NCBI GenBank assembly: GCA_016839165.1
Contig: CP069300.1
Coordinates: 6,458,001 to 6,522,000 of the forward strand
Source of the DNA: Bradyrhizobium sp. PSBB068
GTDB lineage: Bacteria > Pseudomonadota > Alphaproteobacteria > Rhizobiales > Xanthobacteraceae
DNA length: 64,000 bases
Direction: 5' to 3'
The notes beneath the pieces were generated by a model. That model searched no databases and was not told where the DNA came from. It saw nothing but the letters and a program-made list of their open reading frames with translations. Positions 27,908 through 35,785 of the stretch are shown piece after piece; position 1 is the stretch's first letter, and every line of letters begins with the position of its first letter. The translations under genes and the position numbers were made by a program.

Positions 27908-28807
27908 TCACGTCCTCCGCTGCGGGTCGACGATGTCGCGCAGGCCGTCGCCGAGCAGGTTGAAGCAGAACACCGCGATCATCAGCGCCAGGCCCGGGAA
28001 TAGCGCGATCCACCATTCGCCGGACACCATGAAGCCCGCGCCCTCGGCGACCATGATGCCCCACTCCGCGGTCGGCGGGCGGACACCGAGACCGATGAAA
28101 GAGAGCCCCGCGGCGTTGAGGATCGCATAGCCCATGGTCAGCGACATCTGCACGATCATGATCGGCATGATGTTGGGCAGGATGTGCCCGAGCAGGATGC
28201 GGTATTCGCCATTGCCGGACAGCCGCGCCGCCTGCACGAAGCCGGCGTTGCGGCGGACATTGGCTTCCGCGCGTGCGACGCGGGCATAGAGCGGGAAGTT
28301 CACGATCGCGGTCGCGATGATGATGTTCTGCACGGTGTTGCCGAGCGCCGCGACGATGCCCATCGCCAGCACGAACAGCGGAAACGCCATGATGGTGTCG
28401 GCGATGCGGCCGACGATGCGGTCGGTCCAGCCGCCGAAATAGCCGGCGGCGATGCCGGCGAGCCCGCCCATCAGGAACACCAGCACGACGGAAGCGACCG
28501 CGATGAAGGTGTCGAGCCTCGTTGCGACGATGACGCGGCTGAAGATGTCGCGGCCGAGCTGGTCGGTGCCGAACCAGTGCGCCGCGGACGGCGGCTTCAA
28601 TGCCGCCGCAGTGTTCGAGGCGAGCGGATCATACGGCACCACATAGGGCCCGAACAACGCAGCGAACAGGATCAGGATCAGCAGCGCGAAGGCGAAGCCG
28701 GTGACCTTGTTCTCGCTCAGCACATAGCGGGTCTGCTCGAACACTGCGGCAAGCCCGGAGGTTCGGGCGGGACCCGCGGGTTCGACGGTCGGCGCAACGG
28801 TGCTCAT
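27908..28807 (-). CDS. ABC permease, dipeptide/oligopeptide DppC type
   Basis: 299 residues. A cytoplasmic N-terminus is followed by a first helix (VTGFAFALLILILFAALFGPYV), a long periplasmic loop with HWFGTDQLGRDIFSRVIVAT, and five more helices. The EAA loop VRRNAGFVQAARLSGNGEYRILLGHILPN, characteristic of DppC, contacts the ATPase. It pairs with the DppB-type permease whose gene ends 9 bases upstream. Confidence 0.9.
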   Translation of the reverse strand: MSTVAPTVEPAGPARTSGLAAVFEQTRYVLSENKVTGFAFALLILILFAALFGPYVVPYDPLASNTAAALKPPSAAHWFGTDQLGRDIFSRVIVATRLDTFIAVASVVLVFLMGGLAGIAAGYFGGWTDRIVGRIADTIMAFPLFVLAMGIVAALGNTVQNIIIATAIVNFPLYARVARAEANVRRNAGFVQAARLSGNGEYRILLGHILPNIMPIMIVQMSLTMGYAILNAAGLSFIGLGVRPPTAEWGIMVAEGAGFMVSGEWWIALFPGLALMIAVFCFNLLGDGLRDIVDPQRRT

Positions 28808-28816
28808 GTGCCCCTC

Positions 28817-29830
28817 CTACCCTTCCAGCCTGACGCGCGGATCGATCACGCCGTAGAGGATGTCGATCAGCAGATTGAGAGCGACGTACATCACCGCCAT
28901 GGTCAGCACGAAGCCCTGGACGGGCGCGAAGTCGGATGCGATCAGCGCCTCCACCGCATAGGAGCCGATGCCGGGCCAGGCGAACACTTTCTCGACCAGC
29001 ACGTTGGCCCCGAGCAGGAAAGAGAACACCATGCTGAGCGTGGTGATGACCGGCAGCATCGCGTTGCGGAACGCGTAGGTCACGATCACCTTGCCGGGCG
29101 ACAGGCCGCTGGCGCGCGCGGTGCGGACGAAATCCGACGCCAGCACCGCCAGCATCGAGGCGCGCGTCATGCGCGCGATCGGCGCCAGCGAGAAGATCGC
29201 GAGCGTCACCGCCGGCAGGATCAATTGGCTGAACGCCGAACGAAACGCCTCGAAGTCGCGCGCGATCAGCGTATCGATCAGATAGAAGCCGGTGACGGTC
29301 GGCGGCGCGCTGTAGAACACGTCGAGCCGGCCGAGCGGCGCCGGTGCCCAGCCGAGCCGGAAATAGAACACATAGACCAGCACGAGCCCGGTGAAGAACA
29401 CCGGCAGCGACACGCCGGCCGTCGTCGTGACGCGGCAGAGATGGTCGATCCACGAGCCCGGCCGCGTCGCCGCCAGCACGCCGAGCGGGATCGCGATCAC
29501 GATCGAGACGACGAGGCCGAGCAGTGTGAGTTCGGCCGATGCCGGCAGGCGGCTGCGCAGCTCGGCGGCGACCGGCTGGCCCGTGGTCAGCGAGGTGCCG
29601 AGATCGCCATGGGCGAGATCATTGGTGTAGCGCACGAACTGCTCGATCAGCGGCTTGTCGAAACCGAGCTTCTTCCTGATCTGGTCGACCGCTTCCTTCG
29701 TTGCGGCAGGCCCCGCGAAATACGCCGCGGGATCGCCGGGCAGCGCGCGCGTCAGCAGGAACGTCACGATCACGACCCCGATCAGCGACGGGATCGCGAA
29801 CAGCAGCCGCTTGCCGATCAGGGTCAGCAT
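28817..29830 (-). CDS. ABC permease, dipeptide/oligopeptide DppB type
   Basis: 337 residues. The opening MLTLIGKRLLFAIPSLIGVVIVTFLLTRALPGDP is the standard DppB N-terminus with helix 1. The EAA loop region ARASGLSPGKVIVTYAFRNA and the helix VFSFLLGANVLVEKVFAWPGIGSY are conserved. It forms the translocation pore with the DppC-type subunit. The gap to the binding-protein gene upstream holds 354 bases of repeats rather than genes. Confidence 0.9.
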   Translation of the reverse strand: MLTLIGKRLLFAIPSLIGVVIVTFLLTRALPGDPAAYFAGPAATKEAVDQIRKKLGFDKPLIEQFVRYTNDLAHGDLGTSLTTGQPVAAELRSRLPASAELTLLGLVVSIVIAIPLGVLAATRPGSWIDHLCRVTTTAGVSLPVFFTGLVLVYVFYFRLGWAPAPLGRLDVFYSAPPTVTGFYLIDTLIARDFEAFRSAFSQLILPAVTLAIFSLAPIARMTRASMLAVLASDFVRTARASGLSPGKVIVTYAFRNAMLPVITTLSMVFSFLLGANVLVEKVFAWPGIGSYAVEALIASDFAPVQGFVLTMAVMYVALNLLIDILYGVIDPRVRLEG

Positions 29831-30184
29831 GAGGCGCTCCCAACGGCATCATGCAAAGCCACAACGGGACTGGCAGGGCTCCCTCCCCCCTTGCGGGCAG
29901 GGCAATCGTCTATGAAGCGTTCGGTGTCGTCCCGGCGTAGGCCGGGACCCATAACCCAAGGGAGCGGTTGCGGCGCGGGCGAGTGACCACGAGTCTTCGT
30001 CAAACTAAATCCTGTGGTTATGGGTCCCGGATCTGCGCTCCGCTTCGCTGCGCTTGTCCGGGACGACGAAGTTCTTTTGCCATATGCGAATGCCCTCCCC
30101 CGCAAGGGGGGAGGGAGCCTGAGAGGTGTGCTCACCTCACATCCATACGCGAGCGTATTGCGGAGGGAGCGCAGCATCACCGCC
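29831..30184. other. repeat-filled spacer between binding-protein gene and permease genes
   Basis: This 354-base stretch holds a family B hairpin near 29875-29907, a family A doublet (29926-30067) and a second family B arm (30086-30136). I see no gene. It lies inside the operon, so it is probably transcribed and may separate expression of the binding protein from that of the permeases. Confidence 0.7.
29926..30067. repeat. family A palindromic doublet
   Basis: GTCGTCCCGGCGTAGGCCGG, then GACCCATAACCC, faces GTGGTTATGGGTCCCGGATC ... TTGTCCGGGACGAC. The right arm is longer, with an inserted GCGCTCCGCTTCGCTGCGC, the same variation as in the 8848-8890 arm. Confidence 0.85.
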
Positions 30185-31807
30185 TCACCCCTTCGCCATC
30201 GCGCGATAATCCAGCCGGCGGTGGAACCAGTATTGGTAGCCCGAGATGTTCTTCTGCATCGCGACGTTGACGAACGGCTGGTAGAGCGGGATGCGCGGGA
30301 TGTCGGTAAACGCGAGATCGACGAAGCCCTTGACGTCGGCATCGTAGGCCGCGGTGTCGCCATTGGCGGCCGCGATGCGCGCGCCGTCGATGAGCTTGTC
30401 CATCTCGCCCGACTTGTAGCTCATCGTGTTGAAGATCGAATTGTTGCCGTGATAGCACCAGTAGAAGAAGTACTCGGGGTAATCGAGCCAGCCCGAGAAC
30501 ACGTTGGTGAACAGCGGCATCTCCTTCTTGGTGAGCTCAGTGCGCCAGTTGGCGCCGGGCACCTTGTTGATCGTGGTCTTGATGCCGAGCTGCGCGAGGC
30601 TCTCCTGCACCAGCACGCAGAGCGGCTCGTTGACCCCGGCAAAATTCAGGTCGAACGAGATCGTGGTCTCGAAACCGTTGGCGTAGCCGGCTTCCGCGAG
30701 CAGCGCCTTGGCCTTCTCCATGTCGGTGACATACTTGGTCGGCTGCGGCCAGGCGACCTCGGTCGGCTTGTCCTTCGGTGCGCCGAACATCGGGTTGGCG
30801 AGGCCGAACAGCACCGCGTCCATGATTTTTTGGTACGGCATCGCATAGGCCATCGCCTGCCGCACCTTGGGATTGTCGAACGGCGGCTTGGTGACATTCA
30901 TGCCGATGTACTGGATGCCGTTGGAGAACGGCAGCGAGACCACGTTGAGCTTGCCGTTCGCCTTCATCTCCTGGAAATCCTTGAACGGCAGTTCGTAGGA
31001 GATATCGGCATCGCCGCGCTCGAGCAGCGCACGGCGGTTGCCGGCCTGCGGCACCATGCGCCAGATCACGCGCCTGATCTTCGGCAGGGGACCCGAGACC
31101 CAGTCGTCATTGCGCTCCATGACGACTTCGGTGCCGGCGGTCCATTTGGTCACCTTGTAGGCGCCGGAGCCCGCGGTCTGCTGCTTGGTGAATTCGAGAC
31201 CCCAGGGGTCCTTCTCGCTGGCGTTCTTCTTGACGAGCTCCGAGTTGACGACGCAGGGCACGATCACGGCGAGGTCGGGGATCGTCAGTCGGTCCTTTTT
31301 CAGGAAGTCGACGCGCACCGTGTGGTCGTCGACGACGACGAACTGCTCGGGCTTGGTCAGCGAGCCCGCGCTCATCTGGAAGGTCGGGAAGCCGCCGACG
31401 CTGACGGCACGGTCGAGCGACCATTTGACGTCCTTCGCCGTGACCGGCGTACCGTCATGGAATTTGGCGTTCTTGCGCAGCTTGAAGGTCGCCGACATGT
31501 CGCCGATGTTGAAATCCTCGGCGAGCTCGGGCTTGAACTTGTCGCGGTCGTAATAGGGCACGTCGCCAGGACCGCTCTTCATCTCGTGGCTGATCAGCCG
31601 GTCGTAGCAATTCCACGACACCTCATAGCCGGGCACGTTGGTGCCGATGCCGTGGATATCGAGATTGTTGGGGCCGCCTTCGGAAACGATCAGCAGCGTC
31701 TCGGAGCGCGCGTCGGCCTTGGCCGGCGACCAGATCGCGGGCGCGGTCGGCGCCAGCGCCCCCGCTGCCAATCCAGAGACCGATTTAAGGAAATCGCGAC
31801 GCTTCAT
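30185..31807 (-). CDS. ABC transporter solute-binding protein, family 5 (peptide/nickel type)
   Basis: About 540 residues. The N-terminus MKRRDFLKSVSGLAAGALAP carries a twin-arginine export signal (RRDFLK), so the protein is likely folded before export. The SBP_bac_5 core is visible (LAEDFNIGDMSATFKLRKNA, KFHDGTPVTAKDVKWSLDRAV, and INKVPGANWRTEL late). The ATG at 31807 has GGAG 7 bases upstream; a TTG four codons earlier would overlap that site. It is the first gene of the ABC-atzGEH-gntR operon, so its ligand should be the precursor of the amidase substrate. Confidence 0.9.
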   Translation of the reverse strand: MKRRDFLKSVSGLAAGALAPTAPAIWSPAKADARSETLLIVSEGGPNNLDIHGIGTNVPGYEVSWNCYDRLISHEMKSGPGDVPYYDRDKFKPELAEDFNIGDMSATFKLRKNAKFHDGTPVTAKDVKWSLDRAVSVGGFPTFQMSAGSLTKPEQFVVVDDHTVRVDFLKKDRLTIPDLAVIVPCVVNSELVKKNASEKDPWGLEFTKQQTAGSGAYKVTKWTAGTEVVMERNDDWVSGPLPKIRRVIWRMVPQAGNRRALLERGDADISYELPFKDFQEMKANGKLNVVSLPFSNGIQYIGMNVTKPPFDNPKVRQAMAYAMPYQKIMDAVLFGLANPMFGAPKDKPTEVAWPQPTKYVTDMEKAKALLAEAGYANGFETTISFDLNFAGVNEPLCVLVQESLAQLGIKTTINKVPGANWRTELTKKEMPLFTNVFSGWLDYPEYFFYWCYHGNNSIFNTMSYKSGEMDKLIDGARIAAANGDTAAYDADVKGFVDLAFTDIPRIPLYQPFVNVAMQKNISGYQYWFHRRLDYRAMAKG

Positions 31808-31993
31808 GGGATGCTCCAACGCCCGGAACCGGGCCCTGGAACTCAGTTCGCAAGGATTGTGCCAACCCTTAACGAAAGCTTATGAACGGCTAATGCGCTG
31901 GAAAGACGAAGAGAAGCGCTAAAGGTACCTTGGTCAGGCGCCTAATTGCACGCGCCTCGTTGCATACAAAGGAAGGCCATTTGCTCAATAAAT

Positions 31994-32015
31994 GAGCATC
32001 GACCGAGCGATGCTC
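31994..32015 (-). terminator. stem-loop downstream of the APH-fold gene
   Basis: GAGCATCG-N6-CGATGCTC has perfect 8-base arms and lies 38 bases beyond the stop of the gene at 32053-33000. A second small inverted repeat TGCTCA-N5-TGAGCA partly overlaps it. The following bases on the minus strand (ATTTATTG) are only mildly T-rich, so termination is plausible rather than certain. Confidence 0.4.
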
Positions 32016-32052
32016 GATTTATCGCCGGCGATCGATATCACCACGACAAGAG

Positions 32053-33000
32053 CTAGCCCGGCCAGATCAGTTCCTGCAACTGCACGAAATCATCCACCTG
32101 GTCCGGCCAGCCCGCGATGCAGATGTGGCGGAGCGGATCGCTGGCCGAGTGCAGCATCATCAGCGCCATCAGCCGGCGCTTCAGCGTGAAATTCACCTCG
32201 CTCTGCGGGATGCCGAAGCCGTCGAACAGGCTGCGCACAAGGCGCGGATGCCCGGCGGCCATGAAGGCGCTCGGACCGAGCAGATCGTACTCGCCCCACC
32301 CGGTGCGGACGTCGCCGAAGTCGAACAGGCCCGCGACATGCCAGCCGTCGGCCCGGCGCCCGAGCAGGAAATTCTCCGGAATGTACTCGCCGGTCAGGAT
32401 CACCGGCGGCGCGTGCATCGGGATCAACTCGGTGGCGTCGCGGAGGAGATCATCGAGTGAGCGGAGGAATTTCGCCGGCAGGCCGAGCCGTTCGTGCCGT
32501 GCCCGGCACTGCGCGACCTGGCCGCGCATGAAGGCGTCCCAGGGTTGGCCGATCGCCGGCAGGCCGCCGGGCGGCACCCGCTGCACTTCGGCAATCACGG
32601 CGCCGATCTCGCCGAGCACCCGCTCCCGCTCGGCTTCCGACAGCGACGGCCACACCTCCGAACCGACCGTGCCGGCAAGGCGCGTGATGACGAGATAGGG
32701 CCAGCCGTCGCGCTCGCCCTCCGCGATCAGATCGGGGATCGGAATGCCGAGCCGTCCGCGCAATTCCGCCAGCGCGCCGCGTTCGGAGACGAATTGCGGG
32801 CGCAGGAACGGCGGGAACAGTTTCAGGATCAGGTCATCGCCGAGCCCGACAACGAGGTTGGTGCCGGTCGAGAACACATGCGGCGTGCCCCATGATAGCC
32901 CGTGGCCATCGGCAATATCGCGCGCAACCGGCAGCCAGCGCGACGCGTCGCCGCGCCAAGCGCGGTAGCTGTCGTAGGTGGTGAGGGGTGGGAGATGCAT
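32053..33000 (-). CDS. phosphotransferase-family (APH/hygromycin-kinase fold) protein
   Basis: About 315 residues. Kinase-like landmarks are the nucleotide-loop region GTNLVVGLGDDLILKLFPPF, WPYLVITRLAGTVGSEVWPS, and VAGLFDFGDVRTGWGEYDLLG with the metal-binding DFG. The catalytic loop reads ILTGEYIPENFLLG instead of the usual HGDxxxxN, so the catalytic base aspartate is a glutamate or is absent. The role is unknown; such proteins phosphorylate small alcohols or antibiotics, but resistance should not be assumed. Start 33000 is chosen where homology begins; a longer frame enters a family A repeat. Confidence 0.72.
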   Translation of the reverse strand: MHLPPLTTYDSYRAWRGDASRWLPVARDIADGHGLSWGTPHVFSTGTNLVVGLGDDLILKLFPPFLRPQFVSERGALAELRGRLGIPIPDLIAEGERDGWPYLVITRLAGTVGSEVWPSLSEAERERVLGEIGAVIAEVQRVPPGGLPAIGQPWDAFMRGQVAQCRARHERLGLPAKFLRSLDDLLRDATELIPMHAPPVILTGEYIPENFLLGRRADGWHVAGLFDFGDVRTGWGEYDLLGPSAFMAAGHPRLVRSLFDGFGIPQSEVNFTLKRRLMALMMLHSASDPLRHICIAGWPDQVDDFVQLQELIWPG

Positions 33001-33050
33001 TTTCAGCCGGCATTCTGAGACGATGCAATCACGGCACAATCTCTCCTCTC

Positions 33051-33171
33051 GTCGTCCCGGCGAAAGCCGGGATCCATAACCACAGGGTTGAGTTGTTGAA
33101 AAAGTTGTGGCCGCAGCGCCGCGCAACAATGGCCTTCGGTGGTTATGGGTCCCGGCCTTCGCCGGGACGAC
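33051..33171. repeat. family A palindromic doublet with conserved core
   Basis: Arms 33051-33083 and 33139-33171 are inverted copies. Between them lies CGCGCAACAATG (33120-33131), also found in the same place in the 55114-55235 copy. It lies upstream of the APH-fold gene and downstream of the UgpB-type gene. Confidence 0.85.
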
Positions 33172-33247
33172 ATCGAGTATGTTGCGCCATCGCGAGTCAC
33201 ATATTCGCAGTCTCTCGGAGAAGCGGCTGAGCGCCTCGAGGCGCCCA

Positions 33248-34579
33248 TCACCGGTCCGGATTGGCGCGTTCGAACTGGCGCAGCAGGCGGTTGCCGCGTT
33301 CGACGGCGTTGTCCATCGCGGCCTGTGCCGAGCGCTTGCCGGCGAACACCTGTTCGAGCTCCTCCTCGATCACGTCGCGGACCAGCACGAACGAGCCGAG
33401 ACGGACCCCCCTGGACTTGTCGGTCGGCGGCTTCAGCGTGACCTCCTCGATCGAGATCGAGGCGCCGGGATTGCGATCGTAGAAGCCCTGCGTGCGGGTG
33501 AGATCGAACGCGGCACGGGTGATCGGCAAATAGCCCGTGTTCTGGTGCCAGGCGGCCTGCACCTCCGGCCGCGACAAATAGGCGAAGAACTTCGCAACGC
33601 CGGCATATTCGGCGCGCGGCCGGTCGCGCAGCACCCACAAGGTCGCGCCACCGATGATCGAGTTCTGCGGCGCGCCCTGCACGTCGGCCTCGTACGGCAT
33701 CATGCCGTAGCCGACCTCGAATTTCGAATTGGCCTTGATATCGGCGCGGGTACCCGACGAGCCGATGAAGATGCCGCACTCGCCCTTTTGGAAGCGCGGC
33801 TCGGCCGCCTGCCCGCGGCCGCTATAGTCGAACGACTTGTCGGTCTGCCACTGCGCGAGCTGCGCGATATGACGCACCACGATCGGGTTGTTGAAGACCA
33901 GCTGCGCGTCGAGCCCGGCAAAGCCGTTGGACCTGGTCGCGATCGGCAAATTGTGGAAGGCGGAGAAATTCTCGACATTGATCCAGGACGGCCAAGACGT
34001 GGTGACGCCGCACATCGCGCCGGCCGCCCGCAGCCGTTTCGCCATCGTACCGAGCTCGGCCCAGGTCTTCGGCGGCTGGCTCGGATCGAGCCCGGCGGAG
34101 CGGAACATATCCTTGTTGTAGTAGAGGATCGGCGTCGAGGCGTTGAACGGGAACGACAGCATGTTGCCGTCGACGTCGGCATAATAGCCGGCCACCGCGG
34201 GCAAATAGGCCTGTGGTGCGAACACCTCCGACTGATCGCGCATCAGCTCGAACACCGGATAGATCGCGCCGCGCGCCGCCATCATGGTTGCGGTGGCGAT
34301 CTCGTTGACCTGAACGATCGCCGGCTGGCTGCGCGAGCGGAAGGCGAAGATGGCCGCAGTGACGGTCTCGGTGTAGTTGCCCTTGTAAGCCGGCACGATC
34401 CGGTAGTCGGATTGCGAGGCGTTGAAGTCGGCAGCGAGCTTCTCGAGCTGCTTGCCGAGTTCGCCCGACATCGCGTGCCACCACATGATCTCGGTCGCCG
34501 CTTGCGCCGGTACCACAAGCAGCAGGGTCGCGACAGCGAGATGCAAGAGCTTCAAGGCGCGCTTCAAGGCGAGCTTCAC
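33248..34579 (-). CDS. ABC solute-binding protein of the UgpB (glycerol-3-phosphate) type
   Basis: 443 residues. The signal peptide ALKLLHLAVATLLLVVPAQA is followed by TEIMWWHAMSGELGKQLEKL, a standard UgpB-type mature start. Other family blocks are GNYTETVTAAIFAFR, FPFNASTPILYYNKDMFRSAG and GGATLWVLRDR. It would bind a polyol phosphate or phosphodiester in the periplasm. The GTG start at 34579 has GGGGA upstream at slightly long spacing. No UgpAEC genes are adjacent, which is unusual, and it is divergent from the TRAP-type binding protein of the signalling operon. Confidence 0.82.
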   Translation of the reverse strand: MKLALKRALKLLHLAVATLLLVVPAQAATEIMWWHAMSGELGKQLEKLAADFNASQSDYRIVPAYKGNYTETVTAAIFAFRSRSQPAIVQVNEIATATMMAARGAIYPVFELMRDQSEVFAPQAYLPAVAGYYADVDGNMLSFPFNASTPILYYNKDMFRSAGLDPSQPPKTWAELGTMAKRLRAAGAMCGVTTSWPSWINVENFSAFHNLPIATRSNGFAGLDAQLVFNNPIVVRHIAQLAQWQTDKSFDYSGRGQAAEPRFQKGECGIFIGSSGTRADIKANSKFEVGYGMMPYEADVQGAPQNSIIGGATLWVLRDRPRAEYAGVAKFFAYLSRPEVQAAWHQNTGYLPITRAAFDLTRTQGFYDRNPGASISIEEVTLKPPTDKSRGVRLGSFVLVRDVIEEELEQVFAGKRSAQAAMDNAVERGNRLLRQFERANPDR

Positions 34580-34761
34580 GACGAGTCGTTCCCCGATGCC
34601 AACACGCCGTCATACGGCGCTACAACCGCAGATTCAATCGACACCGCAGGTTGTAGCGCGATTTAACGTTTAGCCGATGGGCGAACCATCGCCATTCTGC
34701 TAAAAACCGTTGAACCTTTTGCTCCCGCCCTGGACACAAATCACAAGGGGAATTGTCGCCA

Positions 34762-35751
34762 GTGTACCGCCGCGCCGGCCTTTCGCGGACAATAACGCTT
34801 GCCGTCGCGCTGTTGTGCACAGCGGTCTCGGTGAGTGCTTTTGCACGCGAATTCCGCACCGCCGATACCCAGAATGAGGACTATCCGACCGTCCAGGCGC
34901 TGAACTACATGGACCGCCTGATCGCGGAACGCACCGGCGGCCGGCACCGCATCGTGGTCTTTCATTCCCGCCAGCTCGGCGAGGAAAAGGAGACGCTGGA
35001 ACAGACTCGGGTCGGCGCCATCGATCTGAACCGGACCAATGTGGCGCTGATCGGGACCATGGTGCCTTCCGTGAACGTACTGGCGATGCCGTTCCTGTTT
35101 CGATCGCTTGAGCACCTGCAACATGTGCTGGACGGGCCGATCGGCAACGAGATCCTCGGCAGTCTGGAGGCCCACGGCTTCGTCGGCCTGACCTTCTACG
35201 ATTCCGGCGCCCGCTCGATCTATAACAGCGTCCGCCCGGTGCGTTCGCTGGACGACCTCAAGGGCCTGCGGCTGCGCGTCCAGCAATCCGAACAGATGTC
35301 GGACATGATCCGCGCGCTCGGCGCCCAGCCGGTCGAGATGCCCTACGGCCAGGTGCTGACCGGGCTTGCCAACCGGCTGATCGACGGCGCCGAGAACAAC
35401 TGGCCGTCCTTCGTCACCACCGGCCACTACAAATACGCCGGCTACTACATCTTGACCCAGCACACCGTGAGCCCCGAAGTGCTGATCATGTCGCGCAAGG
35501 CCTGGGCCAGCCTCTCGCCGGATGAGCAGGTCATCTTCCGTGACGCGGCGCAACGCTCCAGCATCTATATGCGCGAGAAGTGGCGGGAGCTCGAGGAGCG
35601 CTCGCGCAAGCAGGCGGAGCTCGCGGGCGTCAAGGTCGTGACCGACTTCGACCGCAAGCCGTTCGAGGCGGCGATGGCCGGCATCTATGCCAAGGCCGAA
35701 CGCGATCCGGCGATCGCAGCGCTGATCGAACGCATCCGCAACGTGGAGTGA
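34762..35751 (+). CDS. TRAP-type (DctP/TAXI-like) periplasmic binding protein of a sensory operon
   Basis: About 329 residues. The signal peptide (TITLAVALLCTAVSVSAFA) precedes REFRTADTQNEDYPTVQALNY, the DctP fold start. The conserved DctP regions FYDSGARSIYNSVRPVRSLDDLKGLRLRVQ and GAENNWPSFVTTGHYKYAGYY carry the arginine that usually binds carboxylates. No dctQ/dctM membrane genes follow; instead three two-component genes do, the first starting 34 bases later. I infer a ligand-sensing subunit for the kinase rather than an importer part. The start is uncertain: GTG 34762 has AAGGGG 11 bases upstream, and TTG 34753 is too close to it. Confidence 0.85.
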   Translation: MYRRAGLSRTITLAVALLCTAVSVSAFAREFRTADTQNEDYPTVQALNYMDRLIAERTGGRHRIVVFHSRQLGEEKETLEQTRVGAIDLNRTNVALIGTMVPSVNVLAMPFLFRSLEHLQHVLDGPIGNEILGSLEAHGFVGLTFYDSGARSIYNSVRPVRSLDDLKGLRLRVQQSEQMSDMIRALGAQPVEMPYGQVLTGLANRLIDGAENNWPSFVTTGHYKYAGYYILTQHTVSPEVLIMSRKAWASLSPDEQVIFRDAAQRSSIYMREKWRELEERSRKQAELAGVKVVTDFDRKPFEAAMAGIYAKAERDPAIAALIERIRNVE

Positions 35752-35785
35752 CCGGATCTTGGACGCACCCCAACAGGACGGGACG

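Noticed and set aside
28184..29986. 600-codon plus-strand frame opposite the DppB/DppC permeases
   Set aside because: Highly charged His/Asp/Glu/Arg-rich shadow frame; the minus strand encodes two clear permeases.
30014..31885. 623-codon plus-strand frame opposite the peptide-type binding protein
   Set aside because: Antisense shadow created by codon bias; begins in repeats and has no recognisable domain.
33107..34666. 519-codon plus-strand frame opposite the UgpB-type gene
   Set aside because: Shadow frame that starts in a family A repeat; no motif.
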